Shown piece by piece: positions 25,286-33,611 of a stretch of 64,000 nucleotides of DNA (the first letter of the stretch is position 1; every line of letters begins with the position of its first letter). The translations under genes and the position numbers were made by a program. Under the pieces are notes generated by a model. That model was not told where the DNA came from. It saw only the letters and a list, made by a program, of their open reading frames with translations, and did no database searches. The stretch covers positions 35,696 through 99,695 of the forward strand of contig NZ_CAKRAH010000004.1 of assembly GCF_934294775.1 (NCBI RefSeq). Direction: 5' to 3'. This DNA comes from an uncultured Dorea sp. Lineage in GTDB: Bacteria; Bacillota; Clostridia; Lachnospirales; Lachnospiraceae.

Positions 25286-25407
25286 AATTGAACATACTTT
25301 CATCACATTTTCTGATTATAATACGTTCAGATAGTTGGATAACAACTATCGCCCCCCTCATAAAGTAAAAGGCCGCCGGGAGGAAACTTCCGGCGGCCAG
25401 CTTTACT
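25286..25407 (+). ncRNA. Candidate structured small RNA, copy 2
   Basis: It has the same layout as the element at 24609-24725: AACATACTTT at 25291, TATAAT at 25317-25322, hairpin 1 GATAGTTG (25330-25337) with CAACTATC (25343-25350), GCCCCCCTCATAA, then AGTAAA...GGCCGCCGG pairing with CCGGCGGCC...TTTACT. Hairpin 1 and the C-rich linker are identical, whereas the inner stem of hairpin 2 is wholly different in sequence yet fully paired, which is covariation. In the minus direction, hairpin 2 followed by TTTTACTTT also makes a terminator for the membrane-protein gene ending at 25423. Confidence 0.5.
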
Positions 25408-25422
25408 GTCCTGATATTTCAG

Positions 25423-26829
25423 TTATTGTTCTTCTTGTTTTAATAATTCATACCATTCGGTTGTCTGGTCTTCATCCTTGCTATTTAAAAATATAGTATA
25501 TTTTGACGTTTTTATCTGAATCACTTCCTGGGAATCCAACCATATATACATCCTGCATGATCCGGTTTCGCTTCCTTCGAACTTTCCAAGCAGGTGTTTT
25601 TCATCTGCCAAGCCATTTGTCTTGTTGAAACGTTCATCCGGAAGCCCATCTTCCAAAAGCTGTACCGACTGTAGATCTGACTTTTTAATCTCTGTGTCTG
25701 TATATCCCGATGTAATTTCAAAACGGTCTCCCGCATCTGCCAGATGTACCGGGATAAAATCCATCCGAAGCATCATGATGCAGACCCATATTAACAGAAT
25801 AACCGTTCCCACCAAAACCCCGGCTGTCATATAAACTCCTACTGGTTTTCCCAGATTTGTTGTATAATTCATTCCATTAAACCGGTCCTGTACGAACAGA
25901 CGCGGATCATCCGGATTGGCATACCAGCCATTTCGCCAGTAATAATCATCGTCAACATACATCGGCGTCTTATCTTCCTGCAGAATTCTGTTCTTTGCTT
26001 TCTTCAATAAAACATACCCTGCGAACATTCCTGCTACAATCAATACCATAACTCCGGAATAGATTGCAACATCCAGATTTGAAATCCAATGCGTCTTTAC
26101 ACCCGTATATAAAAGATAAAGTCCTGCAATAGCATTGCATATATTTGCTATAAAAAATGACCATGACCAGTACTTTTTCTCCATACAGTTGATTTTCTGG
26201 TTCACCTGGGAATCTTCGCTGTATACTTTCATTCTTTCCCGCTGGAATATCCAACCGCAGAATAAAAATGTTGCCCATACAGCAATATTTGTTCCTTCTA
26301 TAATGGATATTCCCTGCACCTCTCTCAAAGCGGTTCTCACCTGTTCTGATAATAACGGTGCCAGCAGTGCAAGTAATGGAATCACATGCATCCACAATGG
26401 AAGCGCTGCTCTTTTTCCAGCCGTTAAAAGTTTGGTATCCGTTGCCGTCATCCAGCCGCCTTCTTCCGAGCTCCATCCATTTGCCACTTTCATATCGTAT
26501 AATCTTCTGTGATTACGGAAAATGAGATAGACGGCGCCTCCCATGATTTCTATCAGCCATATGCACCACAGGATCATAAAGATCGAGAAATACCAGAAAC
26601 ACAGTCCACAGATCAGTATGCCTATGATTGTATTCCACAGATAAAATTTCTTCAACTTTTTCTTATAATCGTTGATAAATGAAGTTACCATCTCACCTCT
26701 GGCATACTTTTCTTCCATATGTATCCCTAAGATCATGCCTTCATAATACTGGGTCTTTCTGCCATACACTCCATAGGTAATCCCCACCGTAAAAAGATCC
26801 ACGAGTAAAAATACAATTGCCATACTCAT
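25423..26829 (-). CDS. Multi-pass membrane protein with DUF5808-like and PH-like parts
   Basis: The 468 residues have about nine hydrophobic segments. A cytoplasmic stretch with DDDYYWRNGWYANPDDPRLFVQDRFN (about 305-330) matches the motif of DUF5808 proteins. The C-terminal 110 residues after the last helix look like a small beta-rich PH-type domain (FEITSGYTDTEIKKSDLQSV). These proteins are usually paired with a YtrA-type GntR regulator, as here: the gene overlaps the upstream regulator by 4 bases. A role in envelope stress or export is inferred from that pairing only. A hairpin with a T run just after the stop may terminate the operon. Confidence 0.75.
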   Translation of the reverse strand: MSMAIVFLLVDLFTVGITYGVYGRKTQYYEGMILGIHMEEKYARGEMVTSFINDYKKKLKKFYLWNTIIGILICGLCFWYFSIFMILWCIWLIEIMGGAVYLIFRNHRRLYDMKVANGWSSEEGGWMTATDTKLLTAGKRAALPLWMHVIPLLALLAPLLSEQVRTALREVQGISIIEGTNIAVWATFLFCGWIFQRERMKVYSEDSQVNQKINCMEKKYWSWSFFIANICNAIAGLYLLYTGVKTHWISNLDVAIYSGVMVLIVAGMFAGYVLLKKAKNRILQEDKTPMYVDDDYYWRNGWYANPDDPRLFVQDRFNGMNYTTNLGKPVGVYMTAGVLVGTVILLIWVCIMMLRMDFIPVHLADAGDRFEITSGYTDTEIKKSDLQSVQLLEDGLPDERFNKTNGLADEKHLLGKFEGSETGSCRMYIWLDSQEVIQIKTSKYTIFLNSKDEDQTTEWYELLKQEEQ

Positions 26830-27221
26830 TCTACTGCCACCTCCATTCTTCCAAATGCCTGTCTGCAGTACTCAAGGAAATCCTTATAGCTCATCCCGCG
26901 GATTTTTGCTTCTGCGCTCAGAAGTTCCAGTTCTTCTTCTAACTTTTCCTGGAATTCTTCCTGTCTGTCTCCTCCTTCGTATCCGGGAATGCAGATGACC
27001 GTTCCGCGTCTTCTGTCTGTTTCGATAAATCCTTCGGATTTTAACAGCTGATATGCTTTGCTTACCGTCATATTGTTGATTCCAAGATCTGCTGCCATCT
27101 GACGTACTGTTGGAAGCAGTTCTCCTTCTTCAAATTCACCTTTTCCGATTCCCATCACAATCTGATTGCGAAGCTGGAGATAGATTGGGATCTCGGATTT
27201 CATATTTATCTTGATGATCAT
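26826..27221 (-). CDS. GntR-family regulator, YtrA type
   Basis: The 131 residues hold an N-terminal GntR winged helix (IYLQLRNQIVMGIGKGEFEEGELLPTVRQMAADLGINNMTVSKAYQLL is the core, residues 12-60) and a short C-terminal helical tail of about 50 residues, which defines the YtrA subgroup. Such regulators repress their own operon of membrane or transport genes. The stop overlaps the membrane-protein start (ATGA), so the two are translationally coupled and probably autoregulated. Confidence 0.9.
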   Translation of the reverse strand: MIIKINMKSEIPIYLQLRNQIVMGIGKGEFEEGELLPTVRQMAADLGINNMTVSKAYQLLKSEGFIETDRRRGTVICIPGYEGGDRQEEFQEKLEEELELLSAEAKIRGMSYKDFLEYCRQAFGRMEVAVE

Positions 27222-27302
27222 AGTGACCGCTCCTTTCTTCCTTCTTATTTTGTATTATACACAGTAATACAAATAATACAATATGTTTTTAAATATTAAA
27301 AA

Positions 27303-27343
27303 AAATAAAGCTCTGCGAAAGTTACCCTCCGCAAAGCTTTTTA
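27303..27343 (-). terminator. Terminator after lipase gene
   Basis: On the minus strand AAAGCTTTGCG and CGCAGAGCTTT form a stem with a loop of about 11 bases, followed by ATTTTTTTT. It closes the citrate synthase-lipase unit; the A/T-rich other side allows use in both directions. Confidence 0.85.
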
Positions 27344-27352
27344 CATTTTCTT

Positions 27353-28279
27353 TTATTTATTTCTTTTCTCAATCCATTCCAGAATGTCCTGATATACATT
27401 CTTACGGTCAACTTCATTCAGAATCTCATGCCGGTCTCCTTCGTACAGATGGATTGACACATCCTTAATTCCCGCAGCCTTATATTTTTCATATACCCGC
27501 GTCACGCTCTTTCCAAATGCACCTACCGGGTCATCTGCTCCGGCTGTAAATAATACCGGAAGTGACTTCGGAATCCGTTTCATGCTCTCTGGTCTCACCA
27601 CAACCTTCATTCCTGTGAACATCTGGTAATACGCTCCTAGTGTAAATGTATAAGAACACAACGGATCTTTTACATATTCATCCCGTTTTTCTTTATCCGA
27701 AGTAATCCAATCTTTTGATGTTTCTCCCGGTTCGAACTTCTTGTTGAATCCGCCAAAGCTCAGATTGTCTACGAATTTGCTTCTATATTTCCATCCTTTG
27801 AAGGCAGCTATGATCCGGCAGACCATCCTTCCAGCACTAAGCGTCAGTAAGCTCTGATGCCCGGTTCCCATGATAATTGCACCGGAAAGACCACCTGCAT
27901 ACATGGTCAGATACTGTCTGAGCAAGAAGGAGCCCATACTATGCCCCAGTATAAAATACGGCACTTCCGGATATTTCTTTCTGGTCATCTCCTGTAATTG
28001 ATAAATGTCCCCGATCACATATTGATTCCCTTTGTGCTCATCAAAATATCCCAGGTCCCCTTCTGTCTGCACGGATTGTCCGTGTCCCAGATGGTCGTGT
28101 CCGACCACATAGTATCCCTGTGCAGTCATATATTTTGCAAAGTCATCATACCGGTCAATGTATTCCACCATACCATGACAAATCTGCAAAATACCTTTTA
28201 CCTCTCCATCCGGAATCCATTCGATCGCATGGATCTTTGTCACAGCATCCCGGGACGTATAATAAAATTCATGCTTCAT
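27353..28279 (-). CDS. Alpha/beta hydrolase, monoacylglycerol-lipase-like
   Basis: The 308 residues show the lipase order of motifs: CHGMVEYIDRYDDFAKYM (oxyanion region), GHDHLGHGQS, the nucleophile elbow GHSMGS (Ser near residue 112), the acid in AGADDPVG and the final His in YEGDRHEIL. This pattern is that of serine-aminopeptidase-S33/lysophospholipase hydrolases acting on monoacylglycerol or lysophospholipid esters in the cytoplasm. Its ATG overlaps the citrate synthase stop by one base (TAATG), so it is translated as a downstream partner. The exact substrate is unknown. Confidence 0.88.
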   Translation of the reverse strand: MKHEFYYTSRDAVTKIHAIEWIPDGEVKGILQICHGMVEYIDRYDDFAKYMTAQGYYVVGHDHLGHGQSVQTEGDLGYFDEHKGNQYVIGDIYQLQEMTRKKYPEVPYFILGHSMGSFLLRQYLTMYAGGLSGAIIMGTGHQSLLTLSAGRMVCRIIAAFKGWKYRSKFVDNLSFGGFNKKFEPGETSKDWITSDKEKRDEYVKDPLCSYTFTLGAYYQMFTGMKVVVRPESMKRIPKSLPVLFTAGADDPVGAFGKSVTRVYEKYKAAGIKDVSIHLYEGDRHEILNEVDRKNVYQDILEWIEKRNK

Positions 28280-29646
28280 TATCTCTCATCCATTCTGACA
28301 TACTCTTTGTACTCTGCCAGCGGTCTGTATGCCGGACGAATAATCTTATCTACATTCTTAAGCTCTTCCAGTCTGTGTGCGCTCCATCCGACAATACGTG
28401 CCGCAGCAAAGATTGGTGTATAAAGTGACGGCGGCAGATCCAGCATACGATAGACCAGACCACTGTAAAAATCTACATTTGCATTAACACCTTTGTAAAT
28501 CTTACGTTTTTCGGCAATTACCTCTGGTGCCATGTGCTCTACTTTTTCGTACAGTGCATATTCTTTCTCACAGCCCTTTTCTCTGGCCAGCTGTTTTACG
28601 AACTTTTTGAAAATGTCTGCTCTTGGATCGGATACGGAATAAATCGCATGTCCCATTCCATAGATCAGTCCCTTCTGGTCAAATGCTTTCTTATCCAGCA
28701 GGTCATTCAGATACTGGCGCACTTCGTCGTCATCTTCCCAGTCTTTTACTTTTCCCATCATATCGTCAAACATCTGCGTAACCTTGATATTGGCCCCGCC
28801 GTGCTTTGGTCCTTTTAATGAAGCCATCGCTGCAACGATCGTAGAATACGTATCGGTTCCGGATGAAGTTACCACGTGGGTTGTAAATGTTGAGTTATTA
28901 CCGCCGCCATGATCCATGTGAAGAACCAGTGCCATATCCAGGATTTTTGCCTCCAGTTTGGTATATTTTTTATTTTCTCTTAACATCATCAGAATATTCT
29001 CTGCTGTCGATAATTCCGGAGACGGCGCATAGATGAACAGGTCTTCTCCCATACGGTAATTATATGCATGATATCCATAGACCATCAGCATCGGGAACTG
29101 GCTGATCAGATTCAGGCACTGACGCAGTACATTCGGAATCGATGTATCGTCTGCATGTGGATCATAGGTATACAGACTCAGGATCGATCTGGAAAGACTA
29201 TTCATCATATCTCGGCTCGGTGCCTTCATGATAACGTCACGCACGAATGTCGGTGGCAGTGTTCTTCTCTCTACCAGTGTATCATGAAAGGTCTGTAATT
29301 CTGCCTGGTTCGGCAGCTCTCCAAATAACAGCAGGTACGAGATTTCTTCAAACCCATAATGCTTATCTTTTAAGAAGCCCTGTACCAGGTCTTTGATGTT
29401 ATATCCGCGGTAGTAAAGTCTTCCTGCGCACGGTACTTCTTCACCGTTCACAATCTTTTTCGCACATACGTCGGAAATGTTCGTAAGTCCCGCAAGGACA
29501 CCTTTTCCGTTCAGATCGCGGAGACCTCTCTTTACTTCATACTTTGTATACAGGTCTTTGTCTATCGCATTATTTTTCTCACATAATTCTGCAAAACGAC
29601 TGATTTCCGGTGTTACTTCAAATAATGTCTGTTCATTTCTATCCAT
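28279..29646 (-). CDS. Citrate synthase
   Basis: This enzyme condenses oxaloacetate and acetyl-CoA to citrate. Family motifs are present: YRGYNIKDL, the active-site His in LHMDHGGGNNSTFT, LKGPKHGGAN with the second His, and GMGHAIYSVSDPRA with conserved Arg nearby. At about 455 residues with an N-terminal extension it resembles the longer clostridial type. Three ATGs lie close together; I use the third (before DRNEQ) because AGGAAAGG is best spaced for it. The organism appears fermentative, so citrate probably feeds glutamate synthesis by a partial cycle (inference). It is coupled to the lipase gene. Confidence 0.94.
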   Translation of the reverse strand: MDRNEQTLFEVTPEISRFAELCEKNNAIDKDLYTKYEVKRGLRDLNGKGVLAGLTNISDVCAKKIVNGEEVPCAGRLYYRGYNIKDLVQGFLKDKHYGFEEISYLLLFGELPNQAELQTFHDTLVERRTLPPTFVRDVIMKAPSRDMMNSLSRSILSLYTYDPHADDTSIPNVLRQCLNLISQFPMLMVYGYHAYNYRMGEDLFIYAPSPELSTAENILMMLRENKKYTKLEAKILDMALVLHMDHGGGNNSTFTTHVVTSSGTDTYSTIVAAMASLKGPKHGGANIKVTQMFDDMMGKVKDWEDDDEVRQYLNDLLDKKAFDQKGLIYGMGHAIYSVSDPRADIFKKFVKQLAREKGCEKEYALYEKVEHMAPEVIAEKRKIYKGVNANVDFYSGLVYRMLDLPPSLYTPIFAAARIVGWSAHRLEELKNVDKIIRPAYRPLAEYKEYVRMDER

Positions 29647-29755
29647 CGTCATCATCCTTTCCTGTTCTCGCTGATGTCTTGAGTTATTGGTTATATATCA
29701 GTGCATAGCCAAATTTACTTTTGACACTCACAGCATCATATAAAATTTTCAATTC

Positions 29756-30631
29756 CTACTTTCTGGCTGTAGACAATGCATCGCTCAATTTGGCAAATTC
29801 GTCCAGTGTCAGTGCCTCTCCTCTTACGCTTGCACCTTTGCCAAGTGTATCGATCACTGCTTCAATCTCTTCTTTTGTAAAATCTAATGTCGCCGCATTT
29901 TTCAGTCCATTTGCCAGCGTTTTTCTTCTCTGGTTAAAAGACGCCCGGATAATATTGAACATCAGCTTTTCATCCTGCACCTGTACCGGCTTTTCTTTGT
30001 GACAGGTCAGGCGGATTACTGCAGATCCCACCTTCGGTCTTGGCATAAAGCAGTTCGGCGGGACATTTGCCACAATATATGGTTCTGCATAATACTGCAC
30101 AGCCAGGGATAATGCGCCGTAATCTTTGCTTCCAGGCCCGGTCTGCATGCGGTCTGCAACTTCTTTTTGCACCATAACTGTGATGCTCTCAACCGGAACA
30201 TGATTCTCGAAAAGTCCCATGATAATCGGTGTCGTAATATAATACGGAAGATTTGCTACCACTTTGACCGGTTTTCCGCCATTTTCTTCGTCTGCGATCT
30301 TCTTAAGATCCAGCTTTAAGACGTCTTCGTTGATCACTCTTACGTTATCATATCCACTTAAGGTATCCTCAAGGATAGGGATTAAGTTCTTATCAATCTC
30401 AACTGCAATTACCTTCCCTGCTGCCTGCGCCAGATACTGTGTCATCGTTCCGATTCCCGGTCCGATCTCCAATACCATATCCTCTTTTGTGATACTTGCT
30501 GACTGAATGATCTTATCTAATACATGTGTATCGATCAGGAAATTCTGACCGAATTTTTTCTGAAATGAAAAATTATATTTCTGCAGAACTTCTATAGTAT
30601 TCTGCGGATTTCCTAACGTTGGTTCTTTCAT
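29756..30631 (-). CDS. rsmA: 16S rRNA dimethyladenosine transferase KsgA/RsmA
   Basis: KsgA dimethylates two adjacent adenines near the 3' end of 16S rRNA during small-subunit maturation. The protein has KKFGQNFLID at the N-terminus, SAM motif LEIGPGIGTMTQYL, the catalytic VVANLPYYITTPI (NLPY) and the C-terminal FNQRRKTLANGL. The start is set at the ATG before KEPTLG, since GGGAGGAATC directly precedes it; an upstream in-frame GTG would begin inside that site. In many Firmicutes it follows tatD and rnmV; here rnmV is missing and a decarboxylase operon lies in between. Confidence 0.95.
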   Translation of the reverse strand: MKEPTLGNPQNTIEVLQKYNFSFQKKFGQNFLIDTHVLDKIIQSASITKEDMVLEIGPGIGTMTQYLAQAAGKVIAVEIDKNLIPILEDTLSGYDNVRVINEDVLKLDLKKIADEENGGKPVKVVANLPYYITTPIIMGLFENHVPVESITVMVQKEVADRMQTGPGSKDYGALSLAVQYYAEPYIVANVPPNCFMPRPKVGSAVIRLTCHKEKPVQVQDEKLMFNIIRASFNQRRKTLANGLKNAATLDFTKEEIEAVIDTLGKGASVRGEALTLDEFAKLSDALSTARK

Positions 30632-30795
30632 GATTCCTCCCACGTATCATCTTATTTCCTAACTTTCCACTACAATTCAAGCCTTTTCAAATACACTTTA
30701 GTCTGTAAACTGTAGCGATTATTCATCATTATACAATAATTTTGCGGGGATTGATAGCAATAAAAAGTGAAATATGTATAAAAGAAGAAAAGAAG

Positions 30796-30829
30796 GGGGA
30801 CGGAGTTTTTTAAAAAAACCTCCGTCCCC
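30796..30829. terminator. GGGGACGG palindrome acting as terminator
   Basis: GGGGACGGAG...CTCCGTCCCC arms surround a T6A7 centre, with T runs outside on both sides. On the minus strand it lies after lpdD and reads as a strong terminator; a second half motif (GGGACAGGACA) lies just before it. It belongs to the same repeat family as 12920-12957 and 20438-20564. Confidence 0.8.
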
Positions 30830-30852
30830 TTTTTTAAATGTCCTGTCCCTTT

Positions 30853-31224
30853 TTACTTTTCCACAATCTCCACCGCAATTATCCGCACAGCTTCCACAAT
30901 TTCCGCAATCTGTTCTTTTGTAATTCTATCCATATGGACTCCTCCGGTGCAGACTACAACTGCATTCTTCCCTGCCGATACCTTCTCCGCAAGATAGCGG
31001 CATACATCTTCATCCTTATGTCCTGTCACATTCAATACAGAGGCCGTGCTGCTCATCTTCCCATCGCCATCCATGGATGGTCTTGGAATTGCAAGAACTG
31101 TGCATCCAATGTGCGGGCGCTCCCCGCCGCTTACTAATATATGATAATCTGCCCCAAGGCAGTGAACTTCTACACAGAGATTCGTAAATGTAAGTTTTTT
31201 CTCTATCTTCCATATGTTTTCCAT
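30853..31224 (-). CDS. LpdD-like prenyl-FMN decarboxylase accessory protein
   Basis: The 123 residues match the small LpdD-type partner of UbiD decarboxylases: VHCLGADYHILVSGGERPHIGCTVLAIPRPSMDGDG near residues 20-55, then STASVLNVTGHKDE and AVVVCTGGVHMDRIT. LpdD-like proteins are thought to help load or activate prenylated FMN in gallate/phenolic-acid decarboxylases. It is the last gene of ubiD-ubiX-lpdD, 43 bases after ubiX, and is followed by a terminator palindrome. Confidence 0.8.
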   Translation of the reverse strand: MENIWKIEKKLTFTNLCVEVHCLGADYHILVSGGERPHIGCTVLAIPRPSMDGDGKMSSTASVLNVTGHKDEDVCRYLAEKVSAGKNAVVVCTGGVHMDRITKEQIAEIVEAVRIIAVEIVEK

Positions 31225-31267
31225 GTCCTGTTACTCTCCTTTTTTGGCAAATTTATCTTGAATCACT

Positions 31268-31912
31268 CTACAGCCCAGTCCACCTGCGGTATTCTTTCGC
31301 TTCGATTCCGAATGGCTCCACAAGTTTTGCCGCAATATGATACGTCATCTCTTCGATATTCTCCGGCTGATGGTAAAATGTCATCATCGGCGGTATGATC
31401 CGGACCCCCGGAATCATGGCTAGTTCGGAAAGGTTCCGAAGATGGATTGCACTAAGCGGTGTCTCTCTTGCCGCGAGAACCAATGTCCGTTGTTCCTTGA
31501 TCGTCACATCTGCTACGCGCAGGATCAGATTATCAGCATATCCGCTGTGAATGCCTGCCACTGTCTTCATACTGCATGGCACAATCAGCATCCCTTCCGT
31601 ACGAAAGGACCCGCTGGCCGGTCCGGCTCCGATATCTTTGGCGTCACATATCTGGTCTGCAAGTGCTTCAATCTCTTCCACTGTATCATTTGTTTCCTGC
31701 TGCAATGTAATCTTTGCGCTGTCACTTAAGATCAGGATAGATTCATAATCCGACTCTTCTTTAATAATCTGCAGACACATTTTCAAAATCGGAAGTCCGC
31801 TGGCGCCGGTTGCTGCTATGACAATTCTTTTCCCAGCTCCCGGTTTTGGTACATTTTTCTCCTGCTCCTGATACGCCGGTGAATCCGGGTATTCTTTCGT
31901 CTCCCGGCACAT
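31268..31912 (-). CDS. UbiX-family flavin prenyltransferase
   Basis: UbiX enzymes join dimethylallyl phosphate to FMN, making the prenylated flavin cofactor of UbiD decarboxylases. Motifs seen are IVIAATGASGLPI (flavin site, about residues 31-43), DSAKITLQQET, GPASGSFRTEGMLIVPCSMKTVAGIHSGYADNLI (the GSF/PCSMKT region contains catalytic residues) and LAARETPLSAIHLRN. An N-terminal extension of about 28 residues precedes the usual start, but no later ATG fits, so I keep the ATG one base after the ubiD stop. It supplies the cofactor for the enzyme encoded immediately upstream. Confidence 0.9.
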   Translation of the reverse strand: MCRETKEYPDSPAYQEQEKNVPKPGAGKRIVIAATGASGLPILKMCLQIIKEESDYESILILSDSAKITLQQETNDTVEEIEALADQICDAKDIGAGPASGSFRTEGMLIVPCSMKTVAGIHSGYADNLILRVADVTIKEQRTLVLAARETPLSAIHLRNLSELAMIPGVRIIPPMMTFYHQPENIEEMTYHIAAKLVEPFGIEAKEYRRWTGL

Positions 31913-31913
31913 C

Positions 31914-33377
31914 TTATTTCACCCAGTGAGTCGGATCTACGTCCATGAACTGCGCACGTTTGAACCTGTCTTTTTGATCATATGGAACGGTACAGTCAAA
32001 GATTGTCTTGCATGCAATTCCATGATCACGGATGCTTCCCGAACAGCTCGGATCATTCGATGGATCCAGCGGGTGGCATCTGACTCCCGGAATTGTGATG
32101 ATATCTGCATCTCCCTGGAATCTTGTGTTCATTGCCCAGAGTACGTCGCTCATATCAAAGCAGTCTACATCTTCATCTACCAGGAATACATGTTTCAGTT
32201 CGCTGAATGCAGAGAATGCCAGAAGCGCTGCCTGTCTCTGTCTTCCTTCATCGCTGGCTGTTAATTTCTTAAACTGCAGAACTGCCATATATTTTCCACC
32301 ACCTGCGGATGCACAATATACATTCTGAAGTCTTCCCGGCATTGCTTTTTCTACCATTCCGTAGATACTTGCTTCTGTAGGAATTCCGGCCATAGATACA
32401 TGTTCTTCGCTTGGTCCGATACAGGTCTGCATGATCGGGTTCTTTCTATGTGTTACGGCTGTAACTTTGATCATCCAGCACTGGTCACTGGCCGGTCCTG
32501 TGTATCCCGGGAACTCAGGCATAGCGTAACCGGTATGACTGTTCTGATCTTCCTGCACTCTTACATTCGGGATAACTTCTCCTTCTATGACATACTCTGC
32601 ATTGGCAATTGCCCGTTCATTCACTGTCAGGCATTTACAGAGTTTTACCGGTTCACCTCTGAGCGCTCCGGCAACTGCCAGTTCATCATATCCCATTGGT
32701 GTTGTAGGCGGCTCAAAGCAGGATCCGATCTCAATCGCAGGATCTACTCCGATACTAATCGAGATTGGCAGGCGCTGTCCTAATTCCTCTGCACGTTCTG
32801 CCATTGCTCCGATGTGGCGTGCCCCCGGAGTGAAGAAGATCGATAATTCGTCTTTACTCTGGATGCAAAGTCTGTGAATCGTCACATCACTTTCTCCTGT
32901 ATCCGGATGTGATGCATAGCACATTCCAAGTGTAATATACGGTCCTGCATCTACCGGTGTATTCGTCGGTGCCGGCACTAACTTATATAAGTCAAAATCC
33001 GGATCCGTCGCTTTGTGTACCACTTCCTGGCATGGTGCTGCTTCTTCTGATAATATAGGAAGGATCGGATTATCCACGCTGTGATATAATTTCTTTCCGA
33101 GATCTTTTGGATCACATTCAAGAAGTGCTCCTACTCTTGATCTGCTTGCGAGCACTCCGATTGCAACTCTTGCTCCCGGATGTCCCTTTACGTTATTGAA
33201 TATCATTGCCGGACCTTCTTTTGTCGGACGCATAACGGTTCCGCCTGCTCCGATGTGACGGTATACACCGGAAAGTTCTGCCATTGGTTCTACTTCTACG
33301 TCTGTTTCAATCAGCTGTCCCGGCATATCTTCTAACATCTTTAATGCACTTCTTAGATCTGTAACTTTTGCTGCCAT
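31914..33377 (-). CDS. UbiD-family decarboxylase
   Basis: The 487 residues are a UbiD-type decarboxylase that uses prenyl-FMN to remove carboxyl groups from aromatic or unsaturated acids. The N-terminal prFMN-binding part includes TLGMCYASHPDTGESDVTIHRLCIQ, the middle holds the FEPPTTPMGYDELAVAGALRGEPVKLCKC block with catalytic acids, and the C-terminus contains VDEDVDCFDMSDVLWAMNTRFQGDADI and the DPSNDPS segment. Its position in a ubiD-ubiX-lpdD operon is that of gallate/protocatechuate-type decarboxylases (LpdC group), which suggests a phenolic acid substrate; this is inferred. It starts the operon, with AGGAGG before the ATG. Confidence 0.9.
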   Translation of the reverse strand: MAAKVTDLRSALKMLEDMPGQLIETDVEVEPMAELSGVYRHIGAGGTVMRPTKEGPAMIFNNVKGHPGARVAIGVLASRSRVGALLECDPKDLGKKLYHSVDNPILPILSEEAAPCQEVVHKATDPDFDLYKLVPAPTNTPVDAGPYITLGMCYASHPDTGESDVTIHRLCIQSKDELSIFFTPGARHIGAMAERAEELGQRLPISISIGVDPAIEIGSCFEPPTTPMGYDELAVAGALRGEPVKLCKCLTVNERAIANAEYVIEGEVIPNVRVQEDQNSHTGYAMPEFPGYTGPASDQCWMIKVTAVTHRKNPIMQTCIGPSEEHVSMAGIPTEASIYGMVEKAMPGRLQNVYCASAGGGKYMAVLQFKKLTASDEGRQRQAALLAFSAFSELKHVFLVDEDVDCFDMSDVLWAMNTRFQGDADIITIPGVRCHPLDPSNDPSCSGSIRDHGIACKTIFDCTVPYDQKDRFKRAQFMDVDPTHWVK

Positions 33378-33470
33378 ATGATTTCCTCCTGTTTTCGCTT
33401 TTTAACTTCGTCCTTTTTCGTTCAGACTTTTCTATATGTAAGCTTTTCGCAGACATGGTATTTCTGCAAT

Positions 33471-33501
33471 GTTACTGCTCATACATTTTGTACATAGTAA
33501 C
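33471..33501. promoter_or_regulatory. Inverted repeat upstream of ubiD operon
   Basis: GTTACT (33471-33476) and AGTAAC (33496-33501) surround a further TACA/TGTA pairing, about 95 bases upstream of the ubiD start. Symmetric sequences of this kind commonly bind transcription factors, for example LysR-type regulators of phenolic-acid genes, but no regulator gene is adjacent. The rest of the 230-base gap is A+T-rich, with a weak AATCAATT/AATTGATT hairpin near the tatD end. Confidence 0.35.
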
Positions 33502-33611
33502 GTGATTTTTATAATTTTAGTTTAACGATTTCTACATAGAAAATCAATTCTTCTTACTCCCCTAATTGATTATAAAATAGAATAGATTATCTATATATTT
33601 TCTTCATCAGG

